Assembly: GCA_051954235.1 (NCBI GenBank)
Contig: JBQCHY010000065.1
Location: forward strand, 62,001-126,000
Length of the DNA stretch: 64,000 nt
Origin: 62-47 sp051954235
Lineage (GTDB): Bacteria > Pseudomonadota > Alphaproteobacteria > Rhizobiales > Xanthobacteraceae
Direction: 5' to 3'
Of the stretch, positions 36,313 to 44,249 are shown piece by piece. Each line of letters opens with the position of its first letter. Position 1 is the first letter of the stretch. Both the position numbers and the translations under genes were made by a program. The notes under the pieces were generated by a model. The model was not told the DNA's origin. It ran no database searches and saw only the letters and a program-made list of their open reading frames with translations.

Positions 36313-36744
36313 ATGGCCGTTGCGAAAATGAGCGTCGCCGAACTGGAGGCGTTTCTTCATACTGAGTTTCCTCAGGCATTCAGCGGCGGGGATATCGCAA
36401 TCGAGAGTGCCGATGGCGCCACTTGCTTGCTGCGCCAGCAGTATAGCGAACGCATGTTGCGGCCCGGCGGCACTGTGTCCGGCCCGACGCTGATGGCGTT
36501 GGCGGATTTCGCCATGTATGTGGTGCTGCTGTCCGCCATCGGCCCTATCGGACTGGCAGTGACCACGAATCTCAACATCAATTTCCTGCGCAAGGGACAA
36601 CCGGAACAGGATGTGCTGGCGGCGGCGCGGCTGCTCAAGCTCGGCAAGCGGTTGGCGGTGGGCGAGGTGACGCTTCTCTCGGGCACATCGCCTGACCCGA
36701 TCGCTCACGTTACGGCGACCTATTCCATTCCAAACGCAAGCTGA
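36313..36744 (+). CDS. PaaI family thioesterase
   Basis: A 143-residue hot-dog-fold thioesterase. The helix and active-site region RPGGTVSGPTLMALADFAMYV matches the PaaI subgroup, in which an acidic residue in the helix activates water to cleave acyl-CoA; here Asp is in ALADFA. LAVTTNLNINFLRKG continues the fold. A GAGGG box precedes the ATG at 36313. It is divergent from the ECHDC3-like gene. The substrate is unknown. Confidence 0.87.
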   Translation: MAVAKMSVAELEAFLHTEFPQAFSGGDIAIESADGATCLLRQQYSERMLRPGGTVSGPTLMALADFAMYVVLLSAIGPIGLAVTTNLNINFLRKGQPEQDVLAAARLLKLGKRLAVGEVTLLSGTSPDPIAHVTATYSIPNAS

Positions 36745-36751
36745 TTTCTAG

Positions 36752-36772
36752 GGTATCAAAATACCATATTTT
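36752..36772 (+). terminator. Weak hairpin after the thioesterase gene
   Basis: GGTAT-CAAA-ATACC followed by ATATTTTT, seven bases after the stop. The stem is short, but the T-tail is good. Confidence 0.4.
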
Positions 36773-36813
36773 TAAGCGCTTGATATTGCGTGTGAATTTG
36801 CCGCGTTTGACCA

Positions 36814-36841
36814 TTGACGTGGCGGCGCGCGATCTCTAAAA
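36814..36841 (+). promoter_or_regulatory. Candidate promoter of rplM-rpsI
   Basis: TTGACG, 16 bases, then CTAAAA, placed 56 bases before the rplM start. The -35 is near consensus; the -10 resembles the CTA-starting rhizobial form. No experimental support. Confidence 0.35.
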
Positions 36842-36896
36842 GCTCGGCCTGTCCGCTGCAATCGGCGCGGGCCCAATCCCTTTCAGGAATGTTCAC

Positions 36897-37361
36897 ATGA
36901 AGACGTTTTCGGCTAAGCCCGCCGAAGTCACCAAGAAGTGGGTGGTGATCGACGCCAGCGGTCTGGTTGTCGGCCGCCTCGCGACGCTGGTGGCGATGCG
37001 GTTGCGCGGCAAGCACCTCCCGACCTACACGCCTCACGTCGATTGCGGCGACAATGTTATCGTCATCAACGCCGCCAAGGTGGTGTTGACCGGCCGCAAG
37101 CGCGACCAGAAGGTTTATTACAACCACACCGGTTTCATCGGCGGCATCAAGGAACGCAGCGCGAAGTCGATCCTCGAAGGTCGCTTCCCGGAGCGCGTGT
37201 TGGAAAAGGCCGTCGAGCGCATGATCCCGCGCGGGCCGCTCGGCCGTGTCCAGATGGGCAATCTCCGGGTCTATGCCGGTGCTGAACATCCGCATGAAGC
37301 GCAGCAGCCGGAAGTCGTCGATATCGGCGCGATGAATCGCAAGAACAAGAGGGCCGCATAA
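36897..37361 (+). CDS. rplM: 50S ribosomal protein L13
   Basis: 154-residue uL13, one of the early-assembly large-subunit proteins. Characteristic segments: KTFSAKPAEVTKKWVVIDAS, LVVGRLATLVAMRLRGKH, the Asp-Asn stretch PHVDCGDNVIVINAAKVVLTG and MIPRGPLGRVQMGNLRVYAG. It is followed after one base by rpsI, the universal rplM-rpsI operon. Confidence 0.98.
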   Translation: MKTFSAKPAEVTKKWVVIDASGLVVGRLATLVAMRLRGKHLPTYTPHVDCGDNVIVINAAKVVLTGRKRDQKVYYNHTGFIGGIKERSAKSILEGRFPERVLEKAVERMIPRGPLGRVQMGNLRVYAGAEHPHEAQQPEVVDIGAMNRKNKRAA

Positions 37362-37362
37362 G

Positions 37363-37839
37363 ATGTCCGATACCATGCAGTCTCTCGATCAGTTGGCCGC
37401 GCTGAAGACGGCGGCCCCCGACGCGCCGAAGCACGTCAAGAAGGTCGACAAGCAGGGCCGCGCGTATGCCACCGGCAAGCGCAAGGACGCGGTCGCTCGT
37501 GTCTGGATCAAGCCGGGCGCTGGCAAGATCATCGTCAACACCCGCGAGGTCGAAGTCTATTTCGCTCGTCCGGTGCTGCGCATGCTGATCCAGCAGCCGC
37601 TGGTCGCGGCGGCGCGGGCAGGGCAGTATGACGTGGTCTGCACCGTCACCGGTGGCGGCCTGTCGGGCCAGGCCGGCGCAGTGCGTCACGGTCTGTCCAA
37701 GGCTCTGACCCACTTCGAGCCGGATCTGCGCGGCGTCCTCAAGAAGGGCGGCTTCCTGACTCGCGACTCGCGCGTCGTCGAACGCAAGAAGTACGGCAAG
37801 GCGAAGGCCCGCCGTTCGTTCCAGTTCTCGAAGCGTTAA
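37363..37839 (+). CDS. rpsI: 30S ribosomal protein S9
   Basis: 158-residue uS9 with an alphaproteobacterial N-terminal extension of about 30 residues before the core YATGKRKDAVARVWIKPG. The core contains TGGGLSGQAGAVRHGLSKAL, and the protein ends in the usual basic tail KKYGKAKARRSFQFSKR, which reaches the ribosomal P-site tRNA. It is cotranscribed with rplM, and a strong intrinsic terminator follows 47 bases later. Confidence 0.98.
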   Translation: MSDTMQSLDQLAALKTAAPDAPKHVKKVDKQGRAYATGKRKDAVARVWIKPGAGKIIVNTREVEVYFARPVLRMLIQQPLVAAARAGQYDVVCTVTGGGLSGQAGAVRHGLSKALTHFEPDLRGVLKKGGFLTRDSRVVERKKYGKAKARRSFQFSKR

Positions 37840-37886
37840 CCGTGGTCATGCGGGCCGCGGCCCGCAGACGATGGCTATGTTTTACA

Positions 37887-37916
37887 AAAGGGCGCCCACA
37901 GAGGCGCCCTTTTTAT
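37887..37916 (+). terminator. Intrinsic terminator of rplM-rpsI
   Basis: Perfect 10 bp stem AAAGGGCGCC / GGCGCCCTTT with loop CACAGA, followed by TTTATT. Confidence 0.92.
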
Positions 37917-38073
37917 TGTCGGTGTCATGGTACTTTCCATTTGAAATGATTTTCGTCGAAAACTTGCATGGGCATACAAACGGATTGCAAATTCGTGTCG
38001 CCTAAATTCCGCGGCGGCTGAGGTCCTGATTTCCCGACACAACCCCGCCCGCCGAATTGCCGGTTACGCCACG

Positions 38074-39315
38074 ATGTCGCTCGACACCTCAACGCTTTAT
38101 CTCGTGGCAACGCTGGTTGCCGCGCTCCTGGGAGCCATGCTCCTTTTCTTCGGACGGCAAGAGAATATCCCCGCGCTGAGATGGTGGGGCGCAGCCTACG
38201 TACTGGGCGCGTGTTCGATCGCTGTCTCGACGCTGACCAACTCGCTGCTGATCCAGCAACTGTCACTCTCATTGAACGCCGCAGGCTTCGTGGCGTGCGG
38301 CATGGTGTGGGGCGCTGCGCGGGTGTTTCACGGCCGCGCGCCGAATTTGCCGGGCATCCTGCTGGGTGCGTTCGTTTGGCTGGCGGCGATCAGCCTTCTG
38401 GCGCCAATAACACCGGCAATGCGGATGACGATCGGCGCTGCGATTGTCGCCGTCTACGCCGCGTTGACGGCGAGCGAATTGCTGACCGAGCGGCGCAAGA
38501 CGATGAAGCGACGATGGCCGTCGTTCGTGGTGCCGGTCTTGCACGGCTTCGTGCTGATGCTGCCGATCCTGCTCGGCGATTATTTCCGTGGCGATGACGA
38601 GAGCTTCGCGGACAGCGTCTGGGGGACCATTTTCGCGATGGAATTGGTGCTCTACGCGGTGGGCACCGTCTTCGTCATTTTCATGCTGGTGTCGGAACGG
38701 ACGGTGCGGGCGCACAAGGCCGCGGCGTCGCTCGATCCGCTGACCGGCATCTTCAATCGCCGCGGCTTTGCCGAAGCGACCACGCGCATGATCGAGCGCG
38801 AAGCGGATGCGGGACGTCCCGTCACCGTAATGATCTTCGATATCGATCACTTCAAATCGATCAACGACCGGTTCGGTCATCCGGCGGGCGACGATGTTCT
38901 CTGCCGCTTTGCCGGCGTCATCACCAACACATTGCGGATCACCGATCTTTGCGGTCGTATCGGCGGCGAGGAGTTCGCGGCGCTGCTGCCGTGCTCGATG
39001 GAGGAAGCGCTGCTGGCCGCCGAGCGTGTGCGCGAAGCGTTTGCTACAAGCGGAATCGTGATTGCGGAAACGCCGGTGGATACCACAGTGAGCATTGGCG
39101 TTGCGGGCGGGCCGGTCGGCACCGAACTCGATGTGTTGCTGGCCGCCGCCGATACCGCGCTCTATCAAGCCAAGCGCGGCGGTCGCAATCGCGTGCAGTC
39201 GGCATCGGAGACGCCGGTGTCGCTGGAACAGGGGCGCGTCGCGACCGCGAGCCAGTCCGCGCAAGCTGCGCGGCCTGAGATGGTGCTGAACGCGACTGCG
39301 ATGAGCCGCGCTTGA
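38074..39315 (+). CDS. Membrane-bound diguanylate cyclase (GGDEF)
   Basis: Makes cyclic di-GMP from two GTP. The 413 residues have six to seven N-terminal membrane helices (about 8-210, a small sensory membrane module) and a complete GGDEF domain (about 225-385): SLDPLTGIFNRRGF, FDIDHFKSINDRFGHPAGDDVL and the active-site loop GGEEF at 297-301. The inhibitory site RxxD is present five residues upstream (Arg288-Ile-Thr-Asp291), so product feedback is expected. The C-terminal 30 residues are low complexity. A PilZ protein lies 2.1 kb further on and may be an effector. Confidence 0.93.
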   Translation: MSLDTSTLYLVATLVAALLGAMLLFFGRQENIPALRWWGAAYVLGACSIAVSTLTNSLLIQQLSLSLNAAGFVACGMVWGAARVFHGRAPNLPGILLGAFVWLAAISLLAPITPAMRMTIGAAIVAVYAALTASELLTERRKTMKRRWPSFVVPVLHGFVLMLPILLGDYFRGDDESFADSVWGTIFAMELVLYAVGTVFVIFMLVSERTVRAHKAAASLDPLTGIFNRRGFAEATTRMIEREADAGRPVTVMIFDIDHFKSINDRFGHPAGDDVLCRFAGVITNTLRITDLCGRIGGEEFAALLPCSMEEALLAAERVREAFATSGIVIAETPVDTTVSIGVAGGPVGTELDVLLAAADTALYQAKRGGRNRVQSASETPVSLEQGRVATASQSAQAARPEMVLNATAMSRA

Positions 39316-39371
39316 GCCTGAGCGCGATGCGCTAACCTGCCATTTACCATTTCTACACTATGATTCCGGGC

Positions 39372-39608
39372 ATGAATCCGGCACGCCATGACACACCGAA
39401 TGCAGCCTTGATGTCGCTCGAAGCGGCGGCAGCCTCCGCGCGGAGCGGTTTCGCCTGCATGTTCTCAACGTCGGCTGAATACGAGTCCGCGTTGATCACC
39501 GAGCGCCGCGCGCAGGGCCGATATGCCCCGCCGCGCCGGACTTGGCCGATGGCCGCCTTCGTCGGAGTGGCGCTGGTGGTCGCCGGCAGCGCGATCTGGC
39601 TGTTCTGA
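39372..39608 (+). CDS. Hypothetical tail-anchored small membrane protein
   Basis: A 78-residue protein with an Ala-rich soluble N-terminus and one hydrophobic helix at the very C-terminus (MAAFVGVALVVAGSAIWLF). I do not recognise a family. The codon choice matches its neighbours. An ATG 12 bases earlier is equally possible. It lies between the diguanylate cyclase and a monooxygenase-fold gene, all on one strand. Confidence 0.6.
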   Translation: MNPARHDTPNAALMSLEAAAASARSGFACMFSTSAEYESALITERRAQGRYAPPRRTWPMAAFVGVALVVAGSAIWLF

Positions 39609-39675
39609 ACCGATCCGGCTTCAACACGCAGCGATATTGCGATAAATCGTTGGCCTCAACAAAAAGGCCAGCACA

Positions 39676-39978
39676 ATGATTACTGAAATCGCCCAGATCG
39701 AAATCAAGCCAGGTTCGGAAGCCGACTTCGAAGCCGCCGTAGGCAAAGCGCGCGCGGAGTTCGGCAAGTCGAAAGGCTTTCATGGTTTCGAACTGCATCG
39801 TTCGATCGAGAAGCCGCAGCGCTATCGGCTCATGGTGAAGTGGGCGACGCTGGAAAATCACACGGTGGATTTTCGTGGCTCGGAACAGTTTGCCGCCTGG
39901 CGCGCGCTGGTGGGGCCGTACTTCGCCTCGCCTCCGGACGTCGAGCACACCGAAACGGTGGTGACCGCGAACGGTTGA
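39676..39978 (+). CDS. Antibiotic biosynthesis monooxygenase (ABM) family protein
   Basis: A 100-residue dimeric alpha-beta-barrel protein. The fold is read from TEIAQIEIKPGSEADFEAAVGKA, the short helix KGFHGFELHRSIEKPQRYRL and LMVKWATLENHTVDFRGSEQF. Such proteins range from quinone-forming monooxygenases to heme-degrading enzymes and unknowns; no heme-ligand motif is evident. Start supported by an AAAAGG-type box. The role is unknown. Confidence 0.82.
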   Translation: MITEIAQIEIKPGSEADFEAAVGKARAEFGKSKGFHGFELHRSIEKPQRYRLMVKWATLENHTVDFRGSEQFAAWRALVGPYFASPPDVEHTETVVTANG

Positions 39979-39999
39979 CGGCTAGTCGGCTGAACGAAG

Positions 40000-40095
40000 C
40001 GTCATCCTGAGGTGCGAGCGAAGCGAGCCTCGAAGGATGGATGGATCGGGGCCGTCGCCCTTCGAGGGCCGCTTCGCGGCCGCCTCAGGGTGACG
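40000..40095. repeat. Palindromic intergenic repeat, family C
   Basis: A 96 bp palindrome: CGTCATCCTGAGGTGCGAGCG ... GCCTCGAAGGATGG ... CCCTTCGAGGGCCGC ... CGCCTCAGGGTGACG, between two convergent genes; partner of the copy at 5159-5252. Confidence 0.87.
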
Positions 40096-40118
40096 ACTCT
40101 CAGCTCAATCCCGATGGA

Positions 40119-41264
40119 TCACGCTGTGGCCGTTTGATCCGGCCACAGATGGTTCAGCACCACCTTGATGACCGCGATCAACGGCAGCGCCAGCGCGAGG
40201 CCCCATAATCCGAACAGGACGCCGAGGAAAATCTGCGCCGCGAACAGCGTGGCCGGCGGAATGCTGATGGCGTGGCGCTGGATCAGCGGCGTCAGCACGT
40301 TGCCTTCGAGAAACTGCACCGCGAGATAAAGCCCGAACGCGCTGATGATCGCGGTCCAGCCCGAGCCGAGACTCGCCAGCACGATCAGGCAGCCGGCGAG
40401 GATGGCGCCGACGTTCGGAATGAATGTGAGCAGCCCGGTGATGAAGCCCAGCACCAGCGCACCGGGAATCCCGATCAGCGTCAGTCCGATCCAGGTCAGC
40501 AGGAACAGCGTGGTCATGGTGGCCATCTGGCCGAGCAGCCAGCGCCGCAGCGTCTCCCCGATGTCGTCGATCAGCTTCGCTGCTTCCGGCAGACGCTGTC
40601 GCGGCACGAAACGCAAAATGCCGTCGCGATAGAGTTTCGGCTGCGCCGCTAGCAACAGGCCGAGGAAGATCACCACGAAGAAATTGCCGACGCCTTCGAA
40701 CACGCCGGCGAGAATCTTGATGGTCTGGCTGACGATGGCGCCGGTGCCCGATGCAATCGCGCTGGCATCGGGCAATTTCGGGCCACGCGGGGGCGTAACC
40801 GGTGTGTCCTTGGGTGTCGTGGCGTCAGTTGTCGCCACCTTGGTGGTCCCGAGATTCAGGAAACTTGTGTCGATGCCCTGCTTCTCCAGAAAGTCCTTGG
40901 CGTTGCCGAGTTGCGCGCGAAGTGTCGAACTCAGCGCCGTCACCTGCTGGGCGATGGTCGCGCCGCCGAGCACGGCGACGCCGGACAGCAGCCCGGTGAA
41001 CAGCACGCAGACGATCACCAGCCGCAACGTCGGGCCGCCGCCCATCACCCGGCGCAACAGATCGGCCATCGCGGTGAGGAATACGCCGAACAGAATTCCG
41101 GCGAACAGCATGAAGAGCGTCCCGGCGGAATACCAGGCCAGTGCGAGAGCCGCGGCGAAGGCGACGATGCCGACGCCGCCGGCGGCGATGGAGCGGGCGA
41201 GGGAGCCGTGCGCAAGACCTCGATCTTCAAGCGAACTGCCCACGTTTTTGCCCCTCGATTCCAT
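40119..41264 (-). CDS. AI-2E family transporter (permease)
   Basis: A 381-residue inner-membrane protein with the AI-2E (PerM/TqsA) topology: an N-terminal pair of helices, a periplasmic or cytosolic insertion (about 100-180, partly repetitive), then four to five helices with LPEAAKLIDDIGETLRRWLLGQM, IGLTLIGIPGALVLGFITGLLTFIPNVGAI and FLEGNVLTPLIQRHAISIPP, the diagnostic family segments. Members export small signals or ions; the substrate here is unknown. No obvious operon partner. Confidence 0.9.
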   Translation of the reverse strand: MESRGKNVGSSLEDRGLAHGSLARSIAAGGVGIVAFAAALALAWYSAGTLFMLFAGILFGVFLTAMADLLRRVMGGGPTLRLVIVCVLFTGLLSGVAVLGGATIAQQVTALSSTLRAQLGNAKDFLEKQGIDTSFLNLGTTKVATTDATTPKDTPVTPPRGPKLPDASAIASGTGAIVSQTIKILAGVFEGVGNFFVVIFLGLLLAAQPKLYRDGILRFVPRQRLPEAAKLIDDIGETLRRWLLGQMATMTTLFLLTWIGLTLIGIPGALVLGFITGLLTFIPNVGAILAGCLIVLASLGSGWTAIISAFGLYLAVQFLEGNVLTPLIQRHAISIPPATLFAAQIFLGVLFGLWGLALALPLIAVIKVVLNHLWPDQTATA

Positions 41265-41451
41265 TGATCTCTAGTCTTTCCATAATTCACTGGCGGATCA
41301 AGGCGTCCGGAATTCCGAAGGGGACGTGCCAACCGGGCCAAGGGCGTCGTTGGCGCGTTTACCCTGTATGCAATTGGAACTTGTAGCGCCTTGTCTGAGC
41401 GCGGAGGGGTGGTATCAGTTAAGGATTGATTAACCAAGCGAGTTTGAGCCG

Positions 41452-41805
41452 ATGTTGGAACGGCGAACGGAAATGCGCACGCGGACCTTCCTGGGTGGCG
41501 TCATCGCCTTTGACCGGCGCTATTCGACGGTCGCTTGTCAGGTGAGGAATCTCACGCAGGCAGGCGCTTACATTAGGATCGAATCGACTGCGGCGATCCC
41601 GGCTGAGTTTGATTTTTCAATCCCAGCCCGCGGTCGGTCATTTCGTGCGCAGTTGGTCTGGCGTGACGAGGAGGCTGCGGGCCTCCGCTTCACCAGCCCC
41701 GCCGAGTCCACGGTGACTCCGCTGGACTACGCCATCAAGCTGAGGACTTGCGAGCGGGAAAACGTCGATCTCAAGCGACGCATTGCCGATCTCAGCGCCG
41801 GCTGA
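41452..41805 (+). CDS. PilZ domain-containing protein
   Basis: A 117-residue single-domain PilZ protein. The c-di-GMP motifs are partly kept: arginines in the LERRTEMRTRTF lead and NLTQAGAY in place of the (D/N)xSxxG motif, so binding is plausible but the Ser is Thr. A hydrophobic core FRAQLVWRDEEAAGLRF follows, and the tail CERENVDLKRRIADL looks like a short coiled coil. A diguanylate cyclase lies 2.1 kb upstream. Output unknown. Confidence 0.8.
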   Translation: MLERRTEMRTRTFLGGVIAFDRRYSTVACQVRNLTQAGAYIRIESTAAIPAEFDFSIPARGRSFRAQLVWRDEEAAGLRFTSPAESTVTPLDYAIKLRTCERENVDLKRRIADLSAG

Positions 41806-41812
41806 CGGCGTC

Positions 41813-41992
41813 ATGTCGAAGCCAACAACACGAAAGACGGTGTCGAGCGTTCTTCTCGTCGCGGCCATCAACTATGTGATGGTCGTGATCGTATCGGCGA
41901 CCGCGGCAGCTGTTGTCGCGCAGACCGCCAGCGCGATCATCTCCGAGAAATTTCTCGCCGTCGTGACCGCTCTGAAAAGAGCCTCCTTTTGA
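41813..41992 (+). CDS. Hypothetical single-pass small membrane protein
   Basis: A 59-residue protein starting seven bases after the PilZ stop, with one hydrophobic segment (SSVLLVAAINYVMVVIVSAT). Closeness to the PilZ gene suggests co-translation. I do not recognise a family. Confidence 0.5.
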   Translation: MSKPTTRKTVSSVLLVAAINYVMVVIVSATAAAVVAQTASAIISEKFLAVVTALKRASF

Positions 41993-42038
41993 CGTATTCG
42001 CGTGCGATGCTGCGCGATCAAACTGCGGCAAAGCAAAA

Positions 42039-42063
42039 AAAGGCACCCGTGAAGGGTGCCTTT
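42039..42063 (-). terminator. Intrinsic terminator of glnA
   Basis: Perfect 10 bp stem AAAGGCACCC / GGGTGCCTTT with loop GTGAA. Read on the minus strand it is followed by TTTTGCTTTGC, 43 bases after the glnA stop. Confidence 0.88.
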
Positions 42064-42106
42064 GATGTTTGTCGTTGGTCTCGTCGCCGGATGAGTCCGG
42101 CTGCGA

Positions 42107-43516
42107 TTACAGCGAATAATACATGTCGAATTCGACCGGGTGCGGCGTCATTTCGAACCGCATCACGTCTTCCATCTTCAACTCGATGAAGCTGTCGATG
42201 AAGTCGTCGTCGAAAACGCCGCCGGCCTTCAGGAAGGCGCGGTCCTTGTCGAGGCTTTCCAGTGCCTCGCGGAGCGAACCGCACACCGTCGGGATCTGCT
42301 TCAGCTCTTCGCGCGGCAGGTCGTAGAGATCCTTGTCCATGGCCGGACCCGGATCGATCTTGTTCTTGATGCCGTCGAGGCCGGCCATCAGCATCGCCGC
42401 GAAAGCGAGATACGGATTGGCGGTCGGATCGGGGAAGCGAACCTCCACGCGCTTCGCCTTCGGCGACGTCGTGTAGGGAATGCGGCAGGAAGCCGAGCGG
42501 TTGCGCGCCGAATAGGCCAGCAGCACCGGCGCTTCATAACCCGGCACCAGACGCTTGTAGGAGTTGGTGGACGGGTTGGTGAAGGCGTTGATCGCCTTGG
42601 CGTGCTTGATGATGCCGCCGATGTAGTGCAGGCAGGTTTCCGACAGGTCGGCATACTTGTTGCCGGCGAAGGTCGGCTTGCCATCTTTCCAGATCGACTG
42701 GTGCACGTGCATGCCCGAGCCGTTATCGCCGAAGATCGGCTTCGGCATGAAGGTGGCGGTCTTGCCGTAGATGTGCGCGACCTGATGGATGCAGTACTTA
42801 TAGACCTGCATCTGGTCGGCCATGTAGGTCAGCGTGTCGAACTTCATGCCGAGTTCGTGCTGCGCCGACGCCACTTCGTGGTGATGCTTCTCGACCTTGA
42901 CGCCCATGCGCGCCATCGCGCCGAGCATCTCCGAGCGCATGTCTTGCGTCGAATCCTGCGGCGGCACCGGGAAGTAACCGCCCTTGGTGCGGATGCGGTG
43001 GCCGAGGTTGCCGCCTTCATACTGGGTGTCCGAGTTGGTCGGCAGTTCGGCGGCGTCGAGACGGAAGCCGGTGTTGTAGGGGGTGGCGCTGTAGCGCACA
43101 TCGTCGAAGATGAAGAATTCGGCTTCGGGGCCGACATAGACGGTGTCGCCGACGCCCATCGACTTCACCATGGCCTCGGCCTTCTTGGCGATACCGCGCG
43201 GGTCGCGGTTGTAGGGCTCGCCGGTGGTCGGCTCCAGCACGTCGCAGGTGATGACCATGGTGGTCTCGGCGAAGAACGGATCGATGGTCGCGGTTGCCGG
43301 ATCGGGCATCAGCGTCATGTCGGATTCGTTGATCGCCTTCCAGCCGGCGATCGACGAGCCGTCGAACATGGTGCCTTCGGCGAAGATCTCTTCGTCGATC
43401 ATCGAGATGTCGAAAGTGACGTGCTGCCACTTGCCGCGCGGATCGGTGAAACGCAGATCGACATACTTGACGTCATTGTCCTTGATCGACTTCAGGACTT
43501 CCTGGGCGGTGGTCAT
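42107..43516 (-). CDS. glnA: Type I glutamine synthetase
   Basis: ATP-dependent amidation of glutamate, the main ammonia-assimilation enzyme, forming a cytosolic dodecamer. The 469 residues have the GSI signatures FDGSSIAGWKAINESDM, GPEAEFFIFD, the ATP-binding KPIFGDNGSGMHVHQS and NRSASCRIP. The adenylylation tyrosine is present at residue 398 (KDLYDLP), so control by GlnE/PII is expected. It is downstream of glnB in the same direction with a 65-base gap, the typical glnB-glnA operon; a strong terminator follows. Confidence 0.98.
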   Translation of the reverse strand: MTTAQEVLKSIKDNDVKYVDLRFTDPRGKWQHVTFDISMIDEEIFAEGTMFDGSSIAGWKAINESDMTLMPDPATATIDPFFAETTMVITCDVLEPTTGEPYNRDPRGIAKKAEAMVKSMGVGDTVYVGPEAEFFIFDDVRYSATPYNTGFRLDAAELPTNSDTQYEGGNLGHRIRTKGGYFPVPPQDSTQDMRSEMLGAMARMGVKVEKHHHEVASAQHELGMKFDTLTYMADQMQVYKYCIHQVAHIYGKTATFMPKPIFGDNGSGMHVHQSIWKDGKPTFAGNKYADLSETCLHYIGGIIKHAKAINAFTNPSTNSYKRLVPGYEAPVLLAYSARNRSASCRIPYTTSPKAKRVEVRFPDPTANPYLAFAAMLMAGLDGIKNKIDPGPAMDKDLYDLPREELKQIPTVCGSLREALESLDKDRAFLKAGGVFDDDFIDSFIELKMEDVMRFEMTPHPVEFDMYYSL

Positions 43517-43581
43517 GGATTCCTCTTATGTGGGTTCAACGGGTGGGAGCTGCTGTGCGCAGCCGATAGGCGGGACGAAAA

Positions 43582-43920
43582 TCAGATGGCGTCGAGGCCG
43601 GACTCGCCGGTCCGGATGCGAATGGCCTCCTCGATATTGGACACGAAAATCTTGCCGTCGCCGATGCGGCCGGTCTGAGCCGCGCGGCGGATCGCCTCGA
43701 TGGCTTTCTCGACGAGGTCGTCGCCGATGACGATCTCGATCTTCACCTTCGGCAGGAAGTCGACGATGTACTCGGCGCCGCGATACAGTTCGGCGTGGCC
43801 CTTCTGCCGGCCGAAGCCCTTGGCCTCGGTGACGGTGATGCCTTGCAAGCCGACCTCTTGAAGGGCTTCCTTCACTTCGTCGAGCTTGAATGGCTTGATG
43901 ATGGCTTCGATCTTCTTCAC
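43582..43920 (-). CDS. glnB: Nitrogen regulatory protein P-II
   Basis: 112-residue trimeric signal protein that senses glutamine and 2-oxoglutarate through uridylylation and ligand binding. The T-loop has the modified Tyr51 in YRGAEYIVDFLPKVKIE, the B-loop reads TGRIGDGKIFV, and the N-terminus MKKIEAIIKPFKLDEVKEAL is standard. It is first in the glnB-glnA run and divergent from nnr; the 329-base gap upstream should hold the nitrogen-regulated promoter. Confidence 0.97.
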   Translation of the reverse strand: MKKIEAIIKPFKLDEVKEALQEVGLQGITVTEAKGFGRQKGHAELYRGAEYIVDFLPKVKIEIVIGDDLVEKAIEAIRRAAQTGRIGDGKIFVSNIEEAIRIRTGESGLDAI

Positions 43921-44249
43921 TGAATCTCTCCCGGCACTTCAGATCCTTCAGACTACAGGCGTGATATGTACGGCTGATGCCGCAGGCCGTCGCGGCGGAA
44001 CGATGGTCGCGATGTGGTTCGTAAACGATCTCTCGAATGCCGGGCTTAAGGCCCAGCGGGCTAAATCCGATGCCGATCAGTTACCAGAATCAAATGGGGT
44101 GTTCCATGTCGGCCCAGCCGCATTCTGCGGCAGCTATGGGTGTATAAATGGGCAGTATGCACATTTTTCGGGCAGTAGCGCGTTTTGTTTCGACAGAGCG
44201 AAAATCCTGCTGCTTGCGTTTGAGGCGATGAAGGGCGCCCGGTGATGCC
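43921..44249. promoter_or_regulatory. Divergent control region between glnB and nnr
   Basis: A 329-base gap with no supported gene. glnB (minus) and nnr (plus) both start from it. I looked for a sigma-54 box (GG-N10-GC) on the minus strand and found only near-misses with 11-base spacing, for example GGCATCGGATTTAGC. No large palindrome is present. Confidence 0.4.

Noticed and set aside
42140..43678. 512-residue open frame antisense to glnA
   Set aside because: Shadow of glnA; Arg/Val/Gly-rich with no domain, no ribosome binding site.
43886..44245. 119-residue plus-strand frame across the glnB 5' end
   Set aside because: Starts antisense inside glnB, lacks a ribosome binding site and any family pattern.
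43921..44249. Sigma-54 promoter for glnB
   Set aside because: Only near-misses with 11 instead of 10 bases between GG and GC were found.
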